Source: Scytonema tolypothrichoides VB-61278
GTDB taxonomy: Bacteria; Cyanobacteriota; Cyanobacteriia; Cyanobacteriales; Nostocaceae
NCBI RefSeq assembly: GCF_000828085.3
Contig: NZ_JXCA02000023.1
Span: 451,382 to 484,853 of the forward strand
DNA length: 33,472 bases
Reading direction: 5' to 3'
Both the position numbers and the translations under genes were made by a program. A model generated the notes under the pieces. The model had not been told where the DNA came from, did no database searches, and saw nothing but the letters and a program-made list of their open reading frames with translations. Positions 16,929-24,520 of this stretch are shown one piece after another. Numbering within the stretch: position 1 is the first letter of the stretch; the number at the start of each line of letters is the position of its first letter.

Positions 16929-16982
16929 TGGGCGAAATCATGCCCCAAGTCTGGAAAAGTTGCACTCCAAAAGAGCTACCGT

Positions 16983-17348
16983 TTACTTGAAAGGCTTTAC
17001 ACTAGTGACGTAGGCAGTAACCTGCGTCGCCGGATTAAAAAGAGAGTACCAGTTACCGCCTGGTTGATCGAGGTATGTCAGGCGAAGATGCCGACCAATT
17101 GATACGTTTGGTCGTGAGTTGTACCATGCAACGTACCTTTTTCCCTTAAAAAGGAAGATACCCCGGAACGCTCCTCCTTGCGCATCGAACCCGTGATCTT
17201 CGATCATCTCGACTGTGCCGACTGTATACCCGACTTGGGCGACAACTGTGGCTGAAACGTCTTGATTAACGTTTTGAGCGATACATTGTTCAATTGGAAT
17301 AGTAAGAAAGAGAAAGACAGTTAGGGCAAAAATGATTAGGTTCTTCAT
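16983..17348 (-). CDS. Small secreted protein, hypothetical
   Basis: 121 residues from the ATG at 17348, which has GGAAG about 8 nt upstream. A longer frame from 17384 exists but would put 12 extra residues before a clean signal peptide. The signal is MKNLIIFALTVFLFLTIPIE followed by QCIAQ, with a likely cut after CIA or AQ. The mature part of about 95 residues is beta-rich in appearance, with GYTVGTVEMIEDHGFD, FLFKGKRYVAWYN and TAYVTSV. No family was recognised. It lies alone inside the 109-bp inverted repeats and between two copies of a 37-bp repeat, so it may have been carried as cargo or simply been bracketed by repeat insertions. Confidence 0.72.
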   Translation of the reverse strand: MKNLIIFALTVFLFLTIPIEQCIAQNVNQDVSATVVAQVGYTVGTVEMIEDHGFDAQGGAFRGIFLFKGKRYVAWYNSRPNVSIGRHLRLTYLDQPGGNWYSLFNPATQVTAYVTSVKPFK

Positions 17349-17439
17349 TGTAAATGCTTCCTGCACGTTAATGACAGATATCATTAGGTAATCAACACGG
17401 GAGCAATGCCTCTATTTGACTAGAGTTAAGATAAAGCAG

Positions 17440-17476
17440 GCGATCTGCGCGCAGCGCAGCAGCGAAGCTATCGCGC
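17440..17476 (+). repeat. 37-bp REP-type repeat, copy 2
   Basis: Identical to 16892-16928 in the same orientation. It is followed by further GC-rich palindromic words (GCAGACGCCCTTGGCG, GTATCGCTACGCGG) up to about 17511. Confidence 0.85.
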
Positions 17477-17812
17477 AGACTGCAGACGCCCTTGGCGTAT
17501 CGCTACGCGGTCATGGTGCAAAAAAATGAAGGAATGCCTGTAGTTAGAACAAGCATCTTAATAGCGAAAGATGAGAGAATCTTTTGCAGAGTGCAACAAT
17601 TTTAACAATACTGTTTTTTGGCGATCGCTATCTTTGGGCAAATCAAAAACGTAATATTTATCGTTATGATTCTAAATCTTGTTTTTCTGTGGGTGGTTTC
17701 TTACTTCGTTCCCAGTTACAACATTCCTGCTATTGTCTCAACACAGAGTTTTTGTTGATGCAATCCCGATTGATCCGAGATTTCCCTTATGTGAACCTTA
17801 GAAAGAATCCTT
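17477..17812. other. Intergenic, no convincing gene
   Basis: REP-type words occupy 17477-17511. The rest is AT-richer. A short rightward frame (17584-17823) has no ribosome site, no recognisable domain and runs into the right inverted repeat, so it is not called. A HIP1-like GCGATCGC is at 17621-17628. Confidence 0.45.
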
Positions 17813-17921
17813 ATTCTCAATAATCGGGAGGCTTCGCCTCCCAACCCTCGTTCCCAGGCTGCAGCCTGGGAACGAGATATCGAGGCGAAGCCTCATTGTT
17901 GATACTGGTGCAAGATCTCAG
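17813..17921 (-). repeat. 109-bp inverted repeat, right copy
   Basis: Reverse complement of 16763-16871 with about two differences. Its outer end carries GGTGCAAGATCTC (17907-17919), the complement of the GAGATCTTGCACC word found at other repeat edges in this window. The sequence from 17922 to 18056 contains no gene and should hold the promoter of the M50 protease gene. Confidence 0.93.
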
Positions 17922-18056
17922 GTAAGGCAAGTTGGGGTAGTTTATTCTCTAATTTGCGACACCCTCGTTATAAATTATTAATATCCAGTTAATATCCAAA
18001 GAACAGCTGACTTACTCAGGCTAGGTTTCAAAAGCAAAAGTTAAAAAGGTTAAAAG

Positions 18057-19556
18057 ATGTTGAGTTCTTCAGAAACACCTATTGTCGCCACTATTGTGCT
18101 AGTCGCTTTCGGAATTTTAGGTTGGGGCTTTTATCGCGCCAGATCTTATGGCAAGCTGGGAATCCTAGCCTGGTTACAGTCGGTGATATTGATGACTCCC
18201 TGGTTGCTGTTTTTTGGTTTGTTTGCAGCCGGGATTTACATCAATATAGTAGCCGTATTGTTCTTGTTGATCATATCCACCGGAGTATACATCTTTTTAG
18301 GAAGACAGTTACGAGCAGCTGGACAGGATGCAATACTTAGGCAACGGGCAACTCAAAGGCTTGAAGCTGATGCCCAGCAGCAAGCTAGCCCTACAAATAA
18401 TTCCAATCTTCCGGAAGGAAATGCACAGTTAAAACCTGAAGTCTTAGCGATTCCTGAAGAAGACTTGAACATGATTAAAGGTATTTTCGGTCTTGATACC
18501 TTTTTTAGCACAGAAACTATTGCTTACCAGGAAGGAGCTATTTTTAAAGGAAATCTGCGAGGAGATCCAGAAGAGGTTCATAACCGTCTGTCTGCGAGTT
18601 TACAAGAACGTTTAGGTGACAAATATCGTCTGTTTTTAGTTGAAAATACAGATGGTAAACCTGTCCTCATTGTGCTTCCCAGTCGCAATGACCCCCGTCC
18701 CATGACGTTACCGCAGAAAGTCTTTGCGGTTATCTTGCTGGTGGCAACAATTGCGACAAGCTTGGAAACTGCTGGATTACTCCTGAATTTTGATTTCTTT
18801 AGCAACCCAGAACGCTTTCAAGAAATTTTACCCATCGGTGCTGGTATTTTAACAGTTTTGATAGCTCACGAAATCGGTCATTGGTTACTCGCCCGTCGTC
18901 ATCAGATCCGCCTCAGCTTACCTTACTTTCTTCCCGCGATACAAATTGGTTCTTTCGGTGCTATTACCCGTTTTGAATCTTTACTACCTAACCGCAAGGT
19001 ACTATTCGATATTTCCCTAGCAGGACCAGCTGCTGGAGGAATTGTATCTTTATTAATGTTGGTGGCTGGATTGCTGCTTTCTCACAAAGGTAGTCTATTT
19101 CAATTGCCAAATGAGTTTTTCTCTGGTTCAATTCTAGTGGGAACTTTGGCGCGAGTTATTCTTGGTTCTGCATTACAGTCACCAATGGTAGATATACATC
19201 CACTTGTCGTCATTGGTTGGTTAGGGTTGGTCGTTACTGCTTTAAATTTAATGCCAGCAGGTCAATTAGATGGTGGTCGTATTGTTCAAGCGATTTACGG
19301 ACGAAAAATTGCAGGACGGGCAACAATAGCAACTTTAATTGTGCTGGCGTTAGTGTCTCTGGTGAATCCTTTAGCTATGTATTGGGCAATTGTGATTCTG
19401 TTTTTACAACGAGATTTAGAACGTCCCAGCTTGAATGAAATTAGCGAACCCGATGATGCGCGCGCTGCTTTGGGTCTTTTGGCTTTGTTCTTGATGGTTG
19501 CGACTCTGCTTCCACTCACTCCCGGTTTAGCTGGGCGTTTGGGAATTGGCGGATGA
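18057..19556 (+). CDS. Site-2 protease family (M50) membrane metalloprotease
   Basis: 499 residues. The zinc site is H-E-I-G-H at about 270-274 within a membrane segment (LIAHEIGHWLLARRHQI). The second metal motif is NLMPAGQLDGG at about 396-406, with the NPDG-type aspartate. About eight hydrophobic segments are present, two at the N-terminus and the rest around the catalytic core. Between them lies a soluble region (about 85-215) with LPEEDL-like and PRPMTLPQKVF features. This layout matches cyanobacterial and plastid EGY-type proteases, which cut proteins within the membrane. The substrate is unknown. Start ATG 18057 has only weak purine-rich sequence upstream. No partner gene is on the same strand nearby. 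Confidence 0.92.
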   Translation: MLSSSETPIVATIVLVAFGILGWGFYRARSYGKLGILAWLQSVILMTPWLLFFGLFAAGIYINIVAVLFLLIISTGVYIFLGRQLRAAGQDAILRQRATQRLEADAQQQASPTNNSNLPEGNAQLKPEVLAIPEEDLNMIKGIFGLDTFFSTETIAYQEGAIFKGNLRGDPEEVHNRLSASLQERLGDKYRLFLVENTDGKPVLIVLPSRNDPRPMTLPQKVFAVILLVATIATSLETAGLLLNFDFFSNPERFQEILPIGAGILTVLIAHEIGHWLLARRHQIRLSLPYFLPAIQIGSFGAITRFESLLPNRKVLFDISLAGPAAGGIVSLLMLVAGLLLSHKGSLFQLPNEFFSGSILVGTLARVILGSALQSPMVDIHPLVVIGWLGLVVTALNLMPAGQLDGGRIVQAIYGRKIAGRATIATLIVLALVSLVNPLAMYWAIVILFLQRDLERPSLNEISEPDDARAALGLLALFLMVATLLPLTPGLAGRLGIGG

Positions 19557-19561
19557 TGGGT

Positions 19562-19866
19562 AGGGTGGACTGTACAACCATAGGTGTCAACTTAAGACGA
19601 AACCCAAGTCAAGAACGTTACCGGGATGTCTTATCCTACTCGCTCACAATTGTCGCATAACCTCACCCCGGTTTTGTCTTGCGCCAAAACCGCCCCTCTC
19701 CGAACTCGCGGAGAGGGGACGTAAAGCTACGCTTTACGGTGAATCCAGCGCTGCAGGAGGGTTTCCCTCCGTAGGCGACTGGTGAACCCGAAGGGGGGTG
19801 AGGTCAAATCAGCGTGGAATCAAGGCTTGCACGTTAAGTTGACACGTATGCTGTACACCCCACCCT
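19562..19866. mobile_element. Putative MITE-like element, 305 bp, with terminal inverted repeats
   Basis: The ends are imperfect inverted repeats of 33-34 bp: 19562-19595 and 19834-19866, matching at about 29 positions (shared words AGGGTGG, TGTACA, GTGTCAACTTAA). Inside are further palindromes: CCTCACCCCGGTTTTG paired with the later GGGGGGTGAGG, CCCCTCTCC with GGAGAGGGG, and CGTAAAGC-TAC-GCTTTACG. There is no reading frame for a transposase, so any movement would need enzyme from elsewhere. The terminal word GGTGTCAACTTAAG recurs at 30338-30351. Confidence 0.6.
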
Positions 19867-19882
19867 CGTACGACTCTACTTG

Positions 19883-21136
19883 TTACGGTTTCCAACCAGC
19901 CAGCAGATTTGGATAAGCAACTGATGTTGGGAAAACCTTCTGGAAACCAGCTTGACGTTGTTGTGGTGTTTCACCAGTCATATTCCAAAGGGTTTCGTAG
20001 AAAAAGAAGGACACTCCAGCAAAGTTGCGTTCTCGCACTTTTTGTACTTGTGTTTGGATTTGTTGCATAGATATGGGTTTGGCTTTTAATCCAGCCATAA
20101 TACCGATACTCACTGGTATATGAGTCCGCGCTGCTTTCACTTCTGGGAACTCGAGTTCTTTAACAAAAACACTTAAGTCATCACGGTATAGTTGTATAAC
20201 TAGTTCTTCAATAAGTCCGTTCCGTTCCCAGGTTTGCCAGTCTGCTAAAAAGGTTTTATAGGAAAAGTCCTGAGGATTAGGCGATACAGAGACAAGACAA
20301 TTTTTCTTAGTCGCTTTAATTGCCTGGAAGACCCGTTTCATGTAGTCAGTGATTTTATTAGCTCTCCACCTTACCCATTCTGCGTCTTGAGGATTTGTCG
20401 AAGGAGCTTGACCACGATGTTCTTTTTTGTACAATCCAACTGTGTACGCGTCGTATCCTAATTCACTTGGCAAGCCGAAATGGTCATCAAACTGAATACC
20501 ATCGATGTCGTAGTTTTTAACGATTTCGACAACTAAATCTTGTATAAATTGTTGAACTTCAGGGTGAAAGGGATTTAGCCAAACCCGATCATGGGTACCT
20601 TCTTTCCAAATTTTACTACCGTCACGGCGACTGGTTAGCCATTGAGGACGATTTTTGGCGAGTTGTGAGTCAGCAGGTGCCATAAAGCCAAACTCGAACC
20701 AGGGAATGACTGTTAAGCCTTTTTGATGTCCAACTGTGACAATTTCTTTGAGTATATCTCGCCCTTGCAGTCCGGGGGCTGGGTCAAGCGATCGCCCAAT
20801 CACTCTTTGTGCCACTTTGCTAGGATACAATGTCCAACCCCAGTTCCAAACAGTAGGATATACAGTGTTAAAGTTTAGGTTTTTTAGGTTTTGTAATGAG
20901 TTTTGGAGGCGATCGCGCTTAAAAAGCACATCACTATCTATATTCGTTAACCACACCCCCCGTAACTCAGATGTCTGCGGACGGTAGGAACTATTTTGAG
21001 CATATGAAGGAAACGAGAACAGCACGACAGCTACCATGCTTAAAGCTACCAAAAGTGCGAAAAATGACCGTTTTTTAAGTGCCAGAGGTTCCTGCGATAG
21101 AAGCCTGTTGCACCCATTCACCAATTTTTTCATCAT
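19883..21136 (-). CDS. Exported GHL10-type glycoside hydrolase-like protein
   Basis: 417 residues. A signal peptide with core FALLVALSMVAVVLFSF ends at SYAQ (about residue 47). The rest matches the glycosyl-hydrolase-like 10 family (PF02638, YngK type), starting with ELRGVWLTNIDSDVLF and continuing through NTVYPTVWNWGWTLYPS, VIPWFEFGFM, DGIQFDDHF and VSVSPNPQD. The family has a TIM-barrel fold; proposed catalytic acids would be the E in WFEFGF and the D pair in FDDHF. Its likely site of action is the periplasm on peptidoglycan or polysaccharide, substrate unproven. Two adjacent ATGs open the frame (21136 and 21133). It has no same-strand partner within 1 kb. Confidence 0.9.
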   Translation of the reverse strand: MMKKLVNGCNRLLSQEPLALKKRSFFALLVALSMVAVVLFSFPSYAQNSSYRPQTSELRGVWLTNIDSDVLFKRDRLQNSLQNLKNLNFNTVYPTVWNWGWTLYPSKVAQRVIGRSLDPAPGLQGRDILKEIVTVGHQKGLTVIPWFEFGFMAPADSQLAKNRPQWLTSRRDGSKIWKEGTHDRVWLNPFHPEVQQFIQDLVVEIVKNYDIDGIQFDDHFGLPSELGYDAYTVGLYKKEHRGQAPSTNPQDAEWVRWRANKITDYMKRVFQAIKATKKNCLVSVSPNPQDFSYKTFLADWQTWERNGLIEELVIQLYRDDLSVFVKELEFPEVKAARTHIPVSIGIMAGLKAKPISMQQIQTQVQKVRERNFAGVSFFFYETLWNMTGETPQQRQAGFQKVFPTSVAYPNLLAGWKP

Positions 21137-21745
21137 CTACTTGTAAAAAAAATTAGATTTTGTATGAGAAAACTATCAATAATGACTGAGAGCAATCAGC
21201 AGAAGTTGCTACAGTTGCTTGTACATAGCATGCCCGCTTAGCGACACTAATAACATATATTGTTTATCTTTTTTCAAGATTCCCAATTTCTGCCAACTGG
21301 TCGATTATATGTACTAACATATACTCCCAATCGAAGAGTCTACTGAATAAGCAGGAACTATTGCGCTTGAGCCTGTGTTAATTATTACTATTTAGATTAG
21401 TGGCAGTGTGGGGAAGAAGCAATCAGTAATCTTTCTGAGTTTTTCTCCATCTAAATCACCACTACAGGTGAGTCAGTAGGATGAAGTCTTTTCACCCAAC
21501 CAAAATCTAGTATAAAAGCAAAGGAACAATAGACAATCATAACAGCGTCTATTTTCACATCTCCTCAAAACAGAGGCGCTTTAATTATCCCAAATCCTTC
21601 TTATTATGAGGGATAATAAATTTATTTGTTCTGTGTAGAGTTTCTAGTTATTAGTTTTAGTTTATTAACGCATACTAATATCTATCGACTCATATCCAAA
21701 CGTTAAAATTACTATTTTTACTATAATTTACCTTGCCATATAACA
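21137..21745. other. Long intergenic region, probable divergent promoters
   Basis: About 610 bp between two divergent genes with no recognisable coding frame. A TATAAT is at 21722-21727, 19 bp before the rightward ATG, too close to be that gene's principal promoter unless its leader is very short. A possible hairpin has 8-bp arms (ATTATCCC at 21584-21591, GGGATAAT at 21610-21617). The size suggests a long 5' leader or a small RNA, but nothing specific can be named. Confidence 0.4.
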
Positions 21746-23434
21746 ATGAAAAACATTTTTAAAAACTATACTACTACAAAACAAGGACAAATTGTCACAG
21801 CATTAGTTTTATCAGGAATTTTGTCTATTGGTAGTAGTTTATCAGCAATAAAAAGTGCTGAAGCTGCCCCTGCAAACTATTTTGCAACCAATGCCAACCA
21901 AGTTCTCAAAGAAAATATTAAAACAAACAGCTTACCGCGTCCAGTGGCTTCTGCGATACTACGAGATTTATCTAACCGAGAACCAACTCATGTGAGAAAA
22001 ATAGAAATCATTGACTACAGTCAACGGACTTGGCGTGACGGATGCATGGGTTTACCTCAGCGAGATGAACTTTGCACTCAAGCATTAGTTCCTGGTTGGC
22101 GAGTTGTCCTCTCGAATGGTAGTCAAACATGGATTTATCATACGGATAGCAATGGGCGTTTTATTCGCTTAGCAAATCCATATATTCTGGCAAACAATGT
22201 ACCACAAAACTTTCCAAGTTATATAGAGGATGCTGTTTTGCAAGCCGCATCCCAACGCTTAGGTTTACCAACCTCTCGGGTAACTATCATTCAAGCGGAA
22301 CAGCGGACTTGGAACAATGGCTGTTTGAACTTACCAAACTCGGGTGAAGCTTGTACCGAGGCTTTAGAAAACGGTTGGCGGGTTGTTGTCAAATCACCTG
22401 AGCAAACTTTGGTTTATCACACCAATACAACAGGTTCCAAAATCAGGTTTAATAAAAAGGAAAGCGAATTCAGCGAAGGCAAGTTACCCGCAACAGTTAG
22501 AGATGCCGTGTTGCGTCGAGCAAGTGATGAGTCAGGTTTACCTGAAAAGTCGCTGAGTGTTGTTGCATCTCAACCGACTCGATGGAATGAGTGCGACCTT
22601 CAGAGTAATGTCTATCCTTGTGATTCTGTCGTTTCTGGTTGGCAAATCACAGTAGCTGCTGGGCTAAATCGCTGGGTATTTCTCACTGATGAGCGTGGTT
22701 CTCGAATTCAGCTTTCAAGACAGTATAGTCAAACACTCAATGTCAACTTACCCAGAGATATTGCCGAGAGAGTTTTGGTACGAGCATCTAAGCGTTTAAA
22801 AGCACCTATTTCGCAATTAGGGATAATTGAGGTACAACCAAAACAATGGCCCGATAGTTGTTTGGGTCTAGCAGATGCGTTAACTTCATGCGCTGCTGTC
22901 ATTGTACCAGGTTGGGAAGTCATTGTGAGCGATGGACAACAACGCTTGGTTTATCGTGTTGGCGAATCAGGTGCTGTTTTTCTAGATGAAAAGGCTAGTC
23001 CAATTGGTGATGATAATAACTCGCTCAAGCCAATTTCCATCCCCATAAGTGAGTTACCACAACCTTTGGATAGCGGGGTCATTTTTCGGCAAATCTCCAG
23101 TGGTGGCTTTGCTGGCAGAACATACGAAACTGTTTTGCTTGACGACGGACGTCTCATTCGTGTTCGGATTGGTGATATTAATGACTCTGAACGTAGCGTT
23201 CGCCGCATTCCTCTAAAACAAGTGGAAAAATTTCAGCAATTGCTTGAACGCCAGGGCGATGAATTCAAGAATCTAAGTTATCCAGCACCCAACGGCGCTG
23301 CTGATTACATCACATACACTCTGACCAGCCGCTATGGTACAGTTCAATACAACGATATTTCTCAAAAAAGCTTACCTGAGGATTTACGGTTCATAGTCAA
23401 GGCTTGGAACCGGATAAGCAGTCGCGATCATTGA
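21746..23434 (+). CDS. Exported protein with four tandem ~85-residue repeats
   Basis: 562 residues. A signal peptide ends near SAEAAP (about 41). Four related modules follow (about 62-148, 151-236, 240-318 and 323-407). Each has LP..(I/V)...VL..AS, then a W..GCLGL or W..CDL element, a second cysteine, PGW.V.V, and a Y/F.T...G..I ending. The two cysteines per module (e.g. CMGL...LCTQ) suggest one disulfide each in the periplasm. The C-terminal region (about 430-562) is different and contains DDGRLIRVRIGD, resembling small cyanobacterial beta-sheet domains. No enzyme motif is visible. Function unknown; the build suggests a binding or structural protein. Confidence 0.86.
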   Translation: MKNIFKNYTTTKQGQIVTALVLSGILSIGSSLSAIKSAEAAPANYFATNANQVLKENIKTNSLPRPVASAILRDLSNREPTHVRKIEIIDYSQRTWRDGCMGLPQRDELCTQALVPGWRVVLSNGSQTWIYHTDSNGRFIRLANPYILANNVPQNFPSYIEDAVLQAASQRLGLPTSRVTIIQAEQRTWNNGCLNLPNSGEACTEALENGWRVVVKSPEQTLVYHTNTTGSKIRFNKKESEFSEGKLPATVRDAVLRRASDESGLPEKSLSVVASQPTRWNECDLQSNVYPCDSVVSGWQITVAAGLNRWVFLTDERGSRIQLSRQYSQTLNVNLPRDIAERVLVRASKRLKAPISQLGIIEVQPKQWPDSCLGLADALTSCAAVIVPGWEVIVSDGQQRLVYRVGESGAVFLDEKASPIGDDNNSLKPISIPISELPQPLDSGVIFRQISSGGFAGRTYETVLLDDGRLIRVRIGDINDSERSVRRIPLKQVEKFQQLLERQGDEFKNLSYPAPNGAADYITYTLTSRYGTVQYNDISQKSLPEDLRFIVKAWNRISSRDH

Positions 23435-23440
23435 CAATTT

Positions 23441-23458
23441 GCGCGTCTTTGGACGCGC
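23441..23458 (+). terminator. Hairpin after the four-repeat protein gene
   Basis: GCGCGTC (23441-23447), loop TTTG, then GACGCGC (23452-23458), a perfect GC-rich stem starting 7 bp after the stop codon. The following sequence (AGATTCTTGTTTC) is only moderately T-rich, so intrinsic termination is likely but not certain. Confidence 0.6.
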
Positions 23459-23502
23459 AGATTCTTGTTTCATGGGAGGTAAGCGTGACTTTACCTAGAT
23501 AC

Positions 23503-23592
23503 TTAGGACTTACGCACCATTTGCTAGAAACCCGGTTTCTGAGTTCGTCTTTGGTTGCGAAACAGACGATTTTTGCTCTTAACCGGGTTTCT
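23503..23592. repeat. Dispersed repeat with 12-bp inverted arms
   Basis: It begins with TTAGGACTTACGCA (23503-23516), a word that recurs in Nostocales genomes. It then has AGAAACCCGGTT (23526-23537) and its exact complement AACCGGGTTTCT (23581-23592). It lies between convergent genes. Confidence 0.7.
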
Positions 23593-23615
23593 TTGCGTCA
23601 TTCCTCATACTTAAA

Positions 23616-23948
23616 CTAATGCAGAACTCGCCAAGTCAAGGTATAGTCTGCACCACCTCGATTAAACTTACCAGTCATTTCTCCTTCCCCAGCCTGGCTG
23701 CTGGTAGCTGTCACGCTGCCAATGAGATCATCATTGTTAAAGATACCTGTGTCTTTGTCGTACAGTCTAATTTCAGCAGTGCGATCAAAGATGATATGAG
23801 AAATATCTCTCAAGTCTTTACCTTCTGTTTCGTTGATGGTGTTCACTCCTCCAACCTGGTTACCGTTAATGACAAAGTAAACCTCATCAGTGCCGATAGT
23901 ATCTTCGGTTTTTTCGCAGTAAAGAGAAATGAGTTCTAAACGCGCCAT
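23616..23948 (-). CDS. Small beta-rich protein of unknown function
   Basis: 110 residues with no signal peptide. It starts MARLELISLYCEKTEDTIG and contains acidic motifs such as DKDTGIFNNDDLIGS near the centre and GGADYTLTWRV at the end. The alternation and the D/N-rich loop suggest a C2-like or calcium-binding beta-sandwich of a type seen in cyanobacteria; this is pattern-based and not proven. A ribosome site AGGAT lies about 8 nt before the ATG at 23948. It is monocistronic as far as can be seen. Confidence 0.8.
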   Translation of the reverse strand: MARLELISLYCEKTEDTIGTDEVYFVINGNQVGGVNTINETEGKDLRDISHIIFDRTAEIRLYDKDTGIFNNDDLIGSVTATSSQAGEGEMTGKFNRGGADYTLTWRVLH

Positions 23949-24244
23949 ATGTTTATCCTATTATTTTTGTTCCAACGTAGCTTGATATCAACAGTATCTT
24001 GTAAAGCGATGCTTGATTGCCCAGATACGATAGAATGAGCGTGCGTATGCGGTTTTACCGTTGGATAGGCATGTTCTCTGTAACTCGGGAAACCCAATTT
24101 CCGTAAACCGATTTTCCCAGTTTAGATTTCTGTAGATAGAGAGAAAAACAAATAGCGACCGCCAAAGCGATCGCTTGCCACTAGCGTAACACAGGTTGAA
24201 CCGAATCAAGTCAAAAAAAGAACCAACACCCAGCAGATTTGTTC
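23949..24244. other. Intergenic, no gene recognised
   Basis: No convincing frame. It contains a HIP1 site (24167-24174). The part nearest 23948 should hold the promoter of the small beta-rich protein gene. Confidence 0.45.
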
Positions 24245-24364
24245 TTATTTCGCCAAGAAACGCTGGTAGTAATTTTTACCACTCTCTAAAACTGCTTTGG
24301 TTTCTTTTATTGTGGCGATACGCATGCAGGCGTCTCTTGCTTTGCGCAATCGCCCCTCAACTAA
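24245..24364 (-). pseudogene. Possible gene remnant
   Basis: About 39 codons ending at 24245 read like protein (EGRLRKARDACMRIATIKET, then ESGKNYYQRF). Upstream, the frame passes straight into the hairpin and heptamer repeats at 24365-24425, so no native start remains. It is probably the C-terminal tail of a broken gene of unknown identity. Confidence 0.25.
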
Positions 24365-24425
24365 GCTGTTGTGCATTTTTAATGCACAACAGCAAGGCAG
24401 AAGGCAGACGGCAGAAGGCAGAAGG
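24365..24425. repeat. Perfect 13-bp hairpin plus AAGGCAG-type tandem repeats
   Basis: GCTGTTGTGCATT (24365-24377), loop TTT, and AATGCACAACAGC (24381-24393) form a perfect stem. It is followed by GGCAGAA/GGCAGAC heptamers to about 24425. The combination looks like an insertion of dispersed repeats; the hairpin could also stop transcription from either side. Confidence 0.75.
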
Positions 24426-24520
24426 AAAGAGAGTTTCAATGATGGACTAAACCAAAATAATATGCAAGTTAAAAGCGCAACAGCTTATGATCAGGGTTGG
24501 CTGGCTTATATCCGGACTGG

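Noticed and set aside
17584-17823. Rightward frame of 79 codons.
   Set aside because: It ends inside the 109-bp inverted repeat, has no ribosome site and has unlikely composition.
21584-21617. ATTATCCC/GGGATAAT hairpin as a riboswitch or attenuator.
   Set aside because: The stem is short and AT-rich with an 18-nt loop, and no conserved riboswitch core is visible nearby.
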